IMG/VR virus record: IMGVR_UViG_3300031841_001295
Location: 1-21,478 of that record
DNA from: a virus
Strand: one strand, 5' to 3'
DNA: 21,478 nucleotides
Part shown: positions 13,611 to 21,270 of the stretch, in pieces
Numbering within the stretch: the stretch's first letter is position 1
How the letters are laid out: each line of letters begins with the position of its first letter
The notes under the pieces: generated by a model
Seen by the model: the letters and a program-made list of their open reading frames with translations, nothing else
What the model was told of the DNA's origin: nothing
Database searches by the model: none
Translations under genes and position numbers: made by a program

Positions 13611-15506
13611 TTAGTTAGTCACACCTACAACAGAAGATGCTAGGTTAGTATCCGAGGTAGCAATCGCTCTGTTTTTGCCGATAGAAATTAGTGTATTTCT
13701 TAAAGGTTTGAATGTGCTATCATCAGCAGCATTAGCAGTAATGGTCAAATATGTATTACCAGATACAATAGACTCTGGCAAGAATCCTACAAGATTGACC
13801 TTACCAGTAGTTGGTTCATAGTTACCGATATTTGAAACGATAACATTACCCTGTCTGTCTACTGCTTGTAATGTAGTAGAATGTTCTGGCGCATTTCTAA
13901 TTGTACAAGAGATACCTTTTACGACGAATCTATCACTCGTAATACTTGCTGTTTCCATTAAAGGAGATTGAATAGCATTAATAAAGTTTACAGTATAATC
14001 TGTTCGAACAAAATTTCCTGTATCTGGATTCACTACTGGAGTAAATCTACCAGACATTTTAATTTCTATATTCGAACCCAGAACAGAAGGATCAGAAGCA
14101 TCGACTTGAGTTTCAATTTTAGATTTTCTAATCGTATCGTTGAACTTGCCTGAATTAGAAGCAAAGTAAGTAGAGACCACACCTTCGATCTTAGTCTGCA
14201 AAGCATTCTTTGTCAAGTTAGTAAGGGATTCATTATATCTAAAGTTTGTAATCAAATCAAGATAAATGAATGTAGGTTCAACAAACTCTGCCTCTACACC
14301 GACAACAGAAAGAGGATCGGTCAGATTACTTGTAATTAATGTTTGCAGAGCAGCTTTTTGTAATGCACTTACATCGCTCTCATATACAATAGAGATAATT
14401 GTCTTACCATACTTTGCAGGAATATTATCTTCGCCACCCCAAGCATTAATAGACTTAATGCCCGGAACACCGTTAGCGATTACTCCTCTATAGTCTCCTG
14501 CTGCTACCAGTCTATTCTGTGCAAGGTATGAAAGGGGAGCATTTGTTCGAATAGACTCAGTGCTTTCTTTATCTGCGCCAAATGAGGACTTAGTACCTTT
14601 TCTGACAACAGTATTCAATGCTCTGTTACCAAATCCAGATACATTAATTGTAGAAACGGGAGTAAATCTATTTGCCCCGTTTGCTGCAAGACCATTTGTT
14701 CTCAAATAAGTAATACGAATAACTTCGCCGTTTACTGGATTTTTACCTGTAATACCCAAGACACCAAAGTTAAACTCCCAGTATCCATTATATGTTTCTA
14801 ATGGAAGGTAGAGAGCAGTGTCTGCTGTAATACTTGTAATCGCATTACCACCAGAGGTAGCATTCGCACTGAAATATGTTGTAAAGTTGTCAGAGTTGAT
14901 GTTATCATAAACCTGAACACCGACTGTAGATAAGTCTAAATTCTCATCAGGAACAACATATACTTGTCTATCGCCTGTAATTTCTGCAATAAATGTCTTA
15001 ACAACCAGTTCGCCTTCATACACTCTAATGTAAGGTTCGCCCAAAGCATTTACAAAAGTATAAAGGTTTGGTTGTAATGGATTTGGATATGCAGTATACT
15101 CAAGTAAGGTTCTAAATGTATATTGTGTGCCATCAACAGTTGTGGTGAATTGTGTGCCAGCAGGCAGAGTAATACTAGCAGGTTTACCAGAACCAGAACC
15201 TAAATCAACAGTAACTGTCAGTTCAACATTAGAAGCAGTCTTGGATCTTGGAATATATCCAAAAGATAATGAGTGGTTGACGAGAGAGGTTCTAAGTTGT
15301 GCAGTGGGAAGGAATGATTCGTTTAAAGCAAAGTTTGCAAGCAGACCATTTAGATGAGTGTTGTATGCCAGCACATCAAGGACGTTTGACAGAGCAGAAC
15401 CTTCAAAGTCATAATCTGCAAATTCAGACTTCTGTGCAAAGTATGTCTTTAAAGATGTTTTGATATCATCAAAGTTTAAATCTGATGAAGTGATTGTGGT
15501 CGCCAT
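13611..15506 (-). CDS. 6: Baseplate wedge protein gp6 (baseplate J family)
   Basis: A 631-aa protein, close to the 660 aa of T4 gp6. The N-terminus (LNFDDIKTSLKTYFAQKSEF, DYDFEGSALSNVLDVLAYNT, HLNGLLANFALNESFLPTAQ, LRTSLVNHSLSFGYIPRSKT) is the strongly conserved start of gp6 proteins of T4-like phages. Further on, NRLVAAGDYRGVIA, GIKSINAWGGEDN and YGKTIISIV fit the baseplate J-like domain. In T4, gp6 dimers join neighbouring wedges into the inner baseplate ring and drive its rearrangement on contraction. It begins 2 bases after gp25, with AGGA upstream inside gp25, so the two are probably coupled. Confidence 0.92.
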   Translation of the reverse strand: MATTITSSDLNFDDIKTSLKTYFAQKSEFADYDFEGSALSNVLDVLAYNTHLNGLLANFALNESFLPTAQLRTSLVNHSLSFGYIPRSKTASNVELTVTVDLGSGSGKPASITLPAGTQFTTTVDGTQYTFRTLLEYTAYPNPLQPNLYTFVNALGEPYIRVYEGELVVKTFIAEITGDRQVYVVPDENLDLSTVGVQVYDNINSDNFTTYFSANATSGGNAITSITADTALYLPLETYNGYWEFNFGVLGITGKNPVNGEVIRITYLRTNGLAANGANRFTPVSTINVSGFGNRALNTVVRKGTKSSFGADKESTESIRTNAPLSYLAQNRLVAAGDYRGVIANGVPGIKSINAWGGEDNIPAKYGKTIISIVYESDVSALQKAALQTLITSNLTDPLSVVGVEAEFVEPTFIYLDLITNFRYNESLTNLTKNALQTKIEGVVSTYFASNSGKFNDTIRKSKIETQVDASDPSVLGSNIEIKMSGRFTPVVNPDTGNFVRTDYTVNFINAIQSPLMETASITSDRFVVKGISCTIRNAPEHSTTLQAVDRQGNVIVSNIGNYEPTTGKVNLVGFLPESIVSGNTYLTITANAADDSTFKPLRNTLISIGKNRAIATSDTNLASSVVGVTN

Positions 15507-15508
15507 TC

Positions 15509-15958
15509 TTATCTAATCCTCGATATTGCAGTATCTAGAACTACAAGTTCTTCTGTGTTTACAATTCTGAATTCAACTCTCACACCAAGATAGTTTCTTG
15601 CAGAGTTATCTGTTAAATTCACAGAAACTAATTCTGCTCTTGGTTCGTATAGTGCAAGTGCATCTGTTATAGCATCTTCAATCAAAAATACATTTTCTTC
15701 ATCAGTAAAGTTTTCAAATAATCTAGAGCGAAGGTCAGCACCAAAGTTGGGTTGAAAAGGTCTTTCGCCAAAGTTAGTCTGTAAAATCGTTTTGACAGAT
15801 TGTTTGACAGCAGCAGCATCAGTCTTCTTAAAGACATCTCCAGTAGTTCTTGCAGCAAACGTCAAATCCAAATCACTATATTTACGATTCCTCGTAGTGA
15901 CAATGGATGGAGTTTGTAGATTGCCATCTTCTATTGAAAGTGCTTTTGTTACTGCCAT
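15509..15958 (-). CDS. 25: Baseplate wedge protein gp25
   Basis: A 149-aa protein (T4 gp25 is 132 aa). It has the gp25 family pattern: SDLDLTF near residue 28, a VKQSVKTILQTNFGERPFQP segment at ~51-70, NFGADLRSRLFE, and the diagnostic EPR motif at residues 105-107 (LYEPRAEL). In T4, gp25 lies at the inner wedge, with its EPR motif in the gp6-gp7-gp25 core, and it templates sheath attachment. It is followed after 2 bases by gp6. A late promoter at 15990-15997 precedes it. There is no good Shine-Dalgarno sequence, and an out-of-frame ATG eight bases upstream opens a 5-codon ORF that overlaps the true start. Confidence 0.93.
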   Translation of the reverse strand: MAVTKALSIEDGNLQTPSIVTTRNRKYSDLDLTFAARTTGDVFKKTDAAAVKQSVKTILQTNFGERPFQPNFGADLRSRLFENFTDEENVFLIEDAITDALALYEPRAELVSVNLTDNSARNYLGVRVEFRIVNTEELVVLDTAISRIR

Positions 15959-15988
15959 TTTACCATTTTCTTATTAGTATTCTATGTT

Positions 15989-16876
15989 TTATTTATATTG
16001 AAAATACCCAAGTCCATCTTTAATCATAGTTCTAAAGTTAATATCGGTTCGAACTTCTCTGGCAAAGTTTGCACTATAGTCACTTTTTACTCTCGGCATA
16101 ATCACAATAATCTCTGCATGATATTCTTTATTCGGTTGCAATACATTATAACTTTGTCTGTTATCTAATCCATCGAAGACAGAAGGATCTAATGTATCAA
16201 AGTGTAAAATAAGACCCTGAAACAAATGATTGTCTTTCCAATAGTTCGCTAATTGAAATGTCGCATAGGGATCGTTTCTACCTTTACTATCTAAAACTTC
16301 GTAGACAACAGCACGTGCTTGTGTCTGTAGATCTCTAATCTGCCCAGAAACTAAACTCTCTCCACTCTCTTTTTTGACCAACCCTTCAGTAACAATCAAA
16401 CTATTTGTTTTGAAGTTACTATGATTTCTGAACCCCTCAATTAATGGCACATGACAATAAAACTGCTGAGCGACTACTCTTTTATCTCCAGGAGACAAAT
16501 GATTAATTGTTGCTTTAGTTCCAGGAGAAGAAACAAACATGGACAAAGGAATGCCTTTACCAAGTTTTGTTCCAGCATGTATTTGATCTGCTTTCATAGG
16601 ATCATAGATTGGACTTGGTAAGATTTTTGAAATGCCAAGATTTTCTTTATATCTTCTAGCACTCTTAGAATTAATCAAAGAACTGTTAGAATACTTTACA
16701 TGAGCATTTTTACCAAAATATGTTCTCAGTTTTTTAGCAATAGGTACGAAAAAATCGGCACCAATAAGGTTCTTTGCAAAGGCAATTCCAACAAAAGTAT
16801 TATCAGTCCTATTATTAGGATCTCTCATGTATGCCCTAATCTGCTTTGGCGTGACTGTATTAAAATTGATCCTCAT
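15989..16876 (-). CDS. Unknown baseplate-region protein
   Basis: A 295-aa protein I do not recognise. It has no signal peptide or membrane segment. It is rich in Lys, Arg and Asn, with probable mixed alpha/beta structure (FVPIAKKLRTYFGKNAHVKY; RVVAQQFYCHVPLIEGFRNH; LFQGLILHFDTLDPSVFDGL; YHAEIIVIMPRVKSDYSANF). The start has an AAAGGT ribosome-binding site. It sits between the gp5-like spike and gp25, so a baseplate role such as that of gp53 or a hub-wedge connector is plausible. In T4, gene 53 adjoins gene 5, though on the other side, and T4 gp53 is only 196 aa. The last codons and stop (Tyr-Lys-TAA) coincide with the gp25 late promoter. No similarity to a named family can be claimed. Confidence 0.7.
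   Translation of the reverse strand: MRINFNTVTPKQIRAYMRDPNNRTDNTFVGIAFAKNLIGADFFVPIAKKLRTYFGKNAHVKYSNSSLINSKSARRYKENLGISKILPSPIYDPMKADQIHAGTKLGKGIPLSMFVSSPGTKATINHLSPGDKRVVAQQFYCHVPLIEGFRNHSNFKTNSLIVTEGLVKKESGESLVSGQIRDLQTQARAVVYEVLDSKGRNDPYATFQLANYWKDNHLFQGLILHFDTLDPSVFDGLDNRQSYNVLQPNKEYHAEIIVIMPRVKSDYSANFAREVRTDINFRTMIKDGLGYFQYK
15990..15997 (-). promoter_or_regulatory. T4-type late promoter overlapping a stop codon
   Basis: Exact TATAAATA inside the end of the 295-aa gene: TAT AAA TA(A) is read as Tyr-Lys-stop. It lies 32 bases before the gp25 start and should drive gp25, gp6 and the gp7-like gene. Confidence 0.7.
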
Positions 16877-16879
16877 CGT

Positions 16880-18586
16880 TTAAACCTTTCCACTATAATA
16901 ATTGGCCATATCATTAATACTAGTATTACCCAAGAAGGATGCCTGTTTATGTGGCGTTGATGCTTTCGAATAATCGCCATTCTTGAACGGTGTTTGCCAA
17001 GTCTTAACTGCATTAGGTCCAAACTGGAATGCCTGCATTACTGCTGCTTGTGTAGCAGCATTGTATTGCCCTATAACACCACCGAGTTTACTGTTCCAAT
17101 TATAATGATTTGCCCATGCTGGATATGTTCTAATTTGAGTAGCAAGACTTGCGTTTTTATACTGCTCATAAGTGAGGCCGTTCAGAGTACCACCAGCTTC
17201 GGTAAATGTCGCCTCACCCATTTGAGTTGCACCATAGTAAGAACCATACGAGAGGTTACTTTTAAATGTAGATTCTGTTTGAACCATCGCAGCAAGGGCG
17301 GAAGGTTCTACACCCATTTGTTTAGCAGACTCTTTAATTGCTGCTTCGATCTCTGCGAGTTGTCCTGGATTTGCTGCTTCGATTGCTTGTTTTTGGGCGG
17401 CAGACAATTCACCGGGAGGTGCTTGCTGATTATCAAATTCGTTTCCAAATCCAGGAGGAATATTTCCTGATTGACCAGAGGAACCGCCTGTTTCACTACC
17501 ACCATGAACACTATTACCAATGCTAGTATCATCAACATCAATTTGACGGATTGCTAATTGTACAGTTCTTGCCAGTCCTTCGGTCAAATTTGCAAGATTT
17601 GGTTGTGCTGTTCCTGCCGCAGTAACAGTAACAGGAGCCGCAAGGCTACCAAAGGTGCCTGAGATAGATTGTGCATCAACATGAATATCTTTTGCGAGAT
17701 CAGTTGTTTTCGAGTGTCCTGAGATATTTCCATCTAGATCACCTTTAAATCCAGATGTTGCTTGTACTTTAGTCGCCTTTACTTCGCCTGTATTAAAATC
17801 TTTTGAATACATAGAAATATTTGCGCCGCCAAAGGTTCCTGTATTACCTACAACAGAAGTACAGATACCAACAACTCTGTTTATTAAAGCAGAACTGGTC
17901 ATCCTCCCATCTGCTGTAAGTCTCATATCATCACCAGCAAAGATGTCAATATTATCTTGTGCTGTAATACGAGTATTTTCTTTAGAAACAAGGTAAGTAT
18001 TACCCATACTCTCTACAGTATAGTTACCAAGGACAATCTCTGATTTATTGCCTTGAGTGGTAACAACTCTATCTCCAACAAAGTTTTCAATCTTTTGCTG
18101 TTTAGTTTCTTCTATATTCTTACCTTTTGTAGTAATAGTATAGTTGTTACAGGAAACGTTAAAGTCGCCCTCTACGTTCAGATTGAGATTCCCTTTGTAA
18201 GTAACATCACCATTACCATTCACAATCATCACAAAGTCATCACCGACTAACTGAACCATTCGTCCAACTGAGTTGACCAATACTGTAGTTTGTTCCTCGG
18301 CATTCGGATACATTTCAATCCCGCTGCCGTCCTTATGAACATAAGACAGACGCTCATTACCTAAAGTATCATCATGCTCGACTCTGTGACCAGAGGAAGT
18401 TTCTTCTACTTTGTTATATGGGTATTCAGGTTGCCAATCCATTTTGACCAAATCTGTGCCAGCAACTCCATCAGGCAAGACAATTTTAGGCGTCCACTCA
18501 TCACGTGCTGCCTTGTTTGTAGTCGCCTGACCGATATATTCAGGTCTTGGAAATGCTCCGTCTGGATCTTTAAATCCTGTAGACAT
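16880..18586 (-). CDS. gp5-like baseplate hub spike with C-terminal lytic transglycosylase domain
   Basis: A 568-aa protein. Residues ~50-100 (YPYNKVEETSSGHRVEHDDT, GNERLSYVHKDGSGIEMYPN) match the segment that precedes the spike beta-helix in gp5-like proteins of marine T4-like phages and VgrG-type spikes. From ~100 to ~235 come short beta-strand repeats (VTYKGNLNLNVEGDFNV, VVTTQGNKSEIVLGNYTV, IDIFAGDDMRLTADGR), as expected for a trimeric beta-helix needle. After a Gly/Ser/Pro-rich linker, residues ~415-568 form an SLT-like domain: VQTES with probable catalytic Glu438, GATQMGEATF, and GQYNAA. T4 gp5 (575 aa) instead has a T4-lysozyme domain before its needle. It begins with a TAATG overlap with the amidase gene. 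Its role is puncturing the outer membrane and cutting peptidoglycan. The gp5 homology is for the spike only. Confidence 0.75.
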   Translation of the reverse strand: MSTGFKDPDGAFPRPEYIGQATTNKAARDEWTPKIVLPDGVAGTDLVKMDWQPEYPYNKVEETSSGHRVEHDDTLGNERLSYVHKDGSGIEMYPNAEEQTTVLVNSVGRMVQLVGDDFVMIVNGNGDVTYKGNLNLNVEGDFNVSCNNYTITTKGKNIEETKQQKIENFVGDRVVTTQGNKSEIVLGNYTVESMGNTYLVSKENTRITAQDNIDIFAGDDMRLTADGRMTSSALINRVVGICTSVVGNTGTFGGANISMYSKDFNTGEVKATKVQATSGFKGDLDGNISGHSKTTDLAKDIHVDAQSISGTFGSLAAPVTVTAAGTAQPNLANLTEGLARTVQLAIRQIDVDDTSIGNSVHGGSETGGSSGQSGNIPPGFGNEFDNQQAPPGELSAAQKQAIEAANPGQLAEIEAAIKESAKQMGVEPSALAAMVQTESTFKSNLSYGSYYGATQMGEATFTEAGGTLNGLTYEQYKNASLATQIRTYPAWANHYNWNSKLGGVIGQYNAATQAAVMQAFQFGPNAVKTWQTPFKNGDYSKASTPHKQASFLGNTSINDMANYYSGKV

Positions 18587-19296
18587 TATCTGAACCCTCT
18601 TCTTCTGCTATAATCAATTAATCTGCTGACATCTAAAGAACCTAGTCTTCTGGCTTCAGAATTGGTTAGAGTGTTACGTTTACCAAAAGAGTTTTCTACA
18701 TATTTGACAACATCAAATCCCGGATCAGTCGCTCTTGTATTAATATCAGAGTGACCGAATACTTGTCCTCCGGGGAGGATAGTATAAAAACATTTCAAAA
18801 ATTTATGAAAAGTATGCCATTGCTTTGGTGAACATGATTTAATGTCTTGAACACCATTTTTAATTCCACCTACAAATGCAATACTAATGCTATGCTCTAA
18901 ATGAGTTTGTACGGGCGTATGCGGAGGTGTAGAATTGATTAACTTGTTAATCTGTATGCGTCCATCTCTAAGAATCAGGAAATGAAAATTAATATCATCT
19001 AAACCATATTCTGTAGAGAACCAATCGACCAACTCATCCCTTTTGAAGTTCTGAGTATAATCACTAGAGGTATGATATACAATAGTCTCTGTATACTCTC
19101 TTCTCGAAGAACGGAGATATGCTTCCATCTCTTCTTCTGTTTCGATAATATCTCCAACTTCAACTTTATCTACATCAAAGACAGCATTTACATCATCACC
19201 TAAAAAGTCAGACTGTAATGTCTTAATTTTTGGATCGAAAGAATCTGAAAACTTTACAATTCTTTTTACTGTTTTTAAATATCCACCTACTGCCAT
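18586..19296 (-). CDS. N-acetylmuramoyl-L-alanine amidase (PGRP/amidase_2 fold)
   Basis: A 236-aa protein. Residues ~70-200 show the zinc amidase pattern: TIVYHTSSD with His75, NFHFLILRDGRIQ (~103-115), HSISIAFVGGI (~135-145), and GHSDINTRATDPGFDV with His182 and Asp191. His75, His182 and Asp191 fit the three zinc ligands known in AmpD; T7 lysozyme has Cys as the third. The Tyr common in the 'GYHF' position is Phe here (INFHF), which may lower or alter catalysis. There is an N-terminal extension of ~65 charged residues and a basic C-terminus. It would cut the MurNAc-L-Ala amide bond. It is joined by TAATG overlaps to both neighbours, which also carry muralytic domains, so a virion-associated wall-opening role is more likely than a free endolysin. 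That choice is inference. Confidence 0.85.
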   Translation of the reverse strand: MAVGGYLKTVKRIVKFSDSFDPKIKTLQSDFLGDDVNAVFDVDKVEVGDIIETEEEMEAYLRSSRREYTETIVYHTSSDYTQNFKRDELVDWFSTEYGLDDINFHFLILRDGRIQINKLINSTPPHTPVQTHLEHSISIAFVGGIKNGVQDIKSCSPKQWHTFHKFLKCFYTILPGGQVFGHSDINTRATDPGFDVVKYVENSFGKRNTLTNSEARRLGSLDVSRLIDYSRRRGFR

Positions 19297-20861
19297 TATT
19301 TGCTCGCCCTTCTAACATGTGTCAAACTATCTAGTGAATAATTACTAACTTTTACAGAATCGCTCTGATTGCCACCCAGTACACTGATTGTATTGCCTTG
19401 TACAGATTGCACAAATCCAACATGATTACCGCCAGTAGGCCATTTAAAGACAGCAACATCACCCGGCTGAATATTTGAAATACTGCCTTCGCCAGATCCA
19501 GGAGTGTAGACAGCTGTACCCCAATTAGCAAATGCTGCAGCACCAAGAACATTCGGCGTGTTTGTTTCTAATCCTGTAGCACTGAGAACTGAGTTTGCGA
19601 ATGCAGCACACCATGCATTTTGAGATTGAGTCAAATCTGCTCCGCTAACATTCCATCCGACAGATTCTCTAAAGAACTCTGCTAACAGTCCTGCCTGCTG
19701 CGGATTATTTTCACTAGCGCCTAAGAATGCATTTGCTACCTGAAGAGGATTAGTCGCTGCTAATATACCATCGACATTCACACCAGATGCTCTTAAATTA
19801 TCAAATGTTGCCTGTAAAGAATCGCCAAATTCAAACCCTTCAATAGAGGAAGGATCATCAATACCAATCGCATTCAGAATAGATTCTTGAACCTCTAGAT
19901 TAGTAGCAGCATCAAATTGCCCTTCTGCAAGACTATTCAATCCTGCACCTAATGCATTACCAGCATCAAACACGCTTCCGGCACCGCCTCCAGTAGTATT
20001 TGAGTATATAATATATTGTTCGGAAAAGTAAATCATTTCCTCATCGCACATCATCGCCTTTAATTGATCTGCATATTGTCCAGTGGGGCCAGCTATTGTC
20101 GTTTTATCACATTGAGTAAGTCTACTACTTTTTGCAACAGTACTGGGGTCTTGGAAAGTCAGCGCCTCTGCTCTTGCAGCTCCGGGCGGCATTCCTGTTG
20201 GAGAAAGAGGTTTATCAGAAGGGATAGGACCACCTGCTGGTCCAGATAATGGTCTAGTTCTAACAAATCCACCTGAAGCAGTCCGTACAGGGGTTCCGTC
20301 GGATGACAAAACCAACCCCAACCCGCTGTAATCTGTTCCACCCGGCGCATCAAATTCATCACCATAGGGTTGATATGAACTAGCAGCTCCTGCTGCTCCA
20401 CCAAGTTCATCTGGATAAAGTGGTGGTGTGGGTTGTCCTGCATGCTCTACTTTTTCATTACCAATAAACTTTGTGCAATCTAGAGGTTTGAATCCTCCAC
20501 CTTCGACTGGTTTTTCTTTTTCTATCGCAGATCCTAATGCTCCTCCTGGTTCATTAGGTAAAACATCATTTTCTGGATCCGGCACCTCCCCATCAATGGA
20601 TCTCTCGACGCCATCACCGAAGACATCGTCTCCCACGTCGCCAATACCAAGTAATGGACCGCCAAAGGCTTCTCTCTCATATCTATCAATCAGTTGTTGT
20701 GCTGTCTCTGGTCCTTCTGGTGGTGCGATTGAGACGACATCACTGATAGTAAAATTAATATCTTGAAACGGACCATATGTTTTACCACCAGCGGTTTCAG
20801 CAACTTTTCTATCAGATGTTGCTTTATCTGGTGCAACACTTAGATTATACGGATTAACCAT
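19296..20861 (-). CDS. Tail-associated protein with C-terminal CHAP-like peptidoglycan hydrolase domain
   Basis: A 521-aa protein. The C-terminal ~105 residues match the TIGR02594/CHAP-like hydrolase pattern: NAWCAAFANSVL with probable nucleophile Cys418, ANWG, IQPGDVAVF, GGNHVGFV with probable His480, and ISVLGGNQSDSV. Such enzymes cut peptide or amide bonds in peptidoglycan. The first ~270 residues are rich in Gly, Pro, Asp and Glu (for example SIAPPEGPETAQQ, PLSGPAGGPIPSDKPLSPTG) and look disordered. Residues ~270-400 look helical with Ala/Gly (EEMIYFSEQYIIY, NPLQVANAFLGASENNPQQA). There is no signal peptide. The start overlaps the previous stop (TAATG) with AGGA upstream. It is probably a virion protein tethering the enzyme to the hub. 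Confidence 0.75.
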   Translation of the reverse strand: MVNPYNLSVAPDKATSDRKVAETAGGKTYGPFQDINFTISDVVSIAPPEGPETAQQLIDRYEREAFGGPLLGIGDVGDDVFGDGVERSIDGEVPDPENDVLPNEPGGALGSAIEKEKPVEGGGFKPLDCTKFIGNEKVEHAGQPTPPLYPDELGGAAGAASSYQPYGDEFDAPGGTDYSGLGLVLSSDGTPVRTASGGFVRTRPLSGPAGGPIPSDKPLSPTGMPPGAARAEALTFQDPSTVAKSSRLTQCDKTTIAGPTGQYADQLKAMMCDEEMIYFSEQYIIYSNTTGGGAGSVFDAGNALGAGLNSLAEGQFDAATNLEVQESILNAIGIDDPSSIEGFEFGDSLQATFDNLRASGVNVDGILAATNPLQVANAFLGASENNPQQAGLLAEFFRESVGWNVSGADLTQSQNAWCAAFANSVLSATGLETNTPNVLGAAAFANWGTAVYTPGSGEGSISNIQPGDVAVFKWPTGGNHVGFVQSVQGNTISVLGGNQSDSVKVSNYSLDSLTHVRRASK

Positions 20862-21259
20862 TATGCACTATTCCTATCTAAAAGGTCATACGCAGTATCT
20901 ATAGTGTTCTGTAGACCCGAAGTATCTTTTAAAATATATTGATGAATAATCAAAGCTGCTTGTTCTACTGTCTTCGCCTCTTTCAATTCACTCCCCCGTA
21001 AAGAATTATCTTCTCTAAGTTGTTTGATTAAAAAGTTTGTTTGATTTGTAACATCATTCATATCTAAGTTGCCAGAAAAACAATAATCAAAATATTTCTG
21101 CTTCATTACACCACGAAACTTAAAAACACCAAAGGTGGCATCATCTTCATTCTGTGCACCTGCCAATTTTGCAGGATCAGGTTTAGGACCAGCACCTAAA
21201 GCATAGACAGTATCCCCTGTCCTTGGATTAAGTTGTAATTCTGGATTAAACTTTGCCAT
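20861..21259 (-). CDS. Unknown small protein upstream of the muralytic genes
   Basis: A 132-aa protein. The N-terminus (FNPELQLNPRTGDTVYALGA, then PKPDPAKLAG) is extended and Pro-rich. Residues ~45-130 are probably helical (MKQKYFDYCFSGNLDMNDVT, FLIKQLREDNSLRGSELKEA, QAALIIHQYILKDTSGLQNT). The start has a clear AAGGAG ribosome-binding site that overlaps the stop of the preceding gene. Its stop overlaps the start of the 521-aa hydrolase gene, so the two are probably translated together in fixed ratio. No known family is recognised. It could be a hub component or an assembly factor for the wall-degrading protein. Confidence 0.65.
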   Translation of the reverse strand: MAKFNPELQLNPRTGDTVYALGAGPKPDPAKLAGAQNEDDATFGVFKFRGVMKQKYFDYCFSGNLDMNDVTNQTNFLIKQLREDNSLRGSELKEAKTVEQAALIIHQYILKDTSGLQNTIDTAYDLLDRNSA

Positions 21260-21262
21260 GAT

Positions 21263-21270
21263 AACTCCTT
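21263..21270 (-). promoter_or_regulatory. Ribosome-binding site of the 132-aa gene
   Basis: The minus strand reads TAAGGAGTTATCATG. AAGGAG overlaps the preceding stop codon TAA (21269-21271) and lies 5 bases before the ATG. This is the best Shine-Dalgarno sequence in the window. Confidence 0.7.

Noticed and set aside
16994-17470. Plus-strand ORF of 158 codons rich in Cys and Leu
   Set aside because: It is antisense to the transglycosylase part of the spike gene and has no promoter or start signals.
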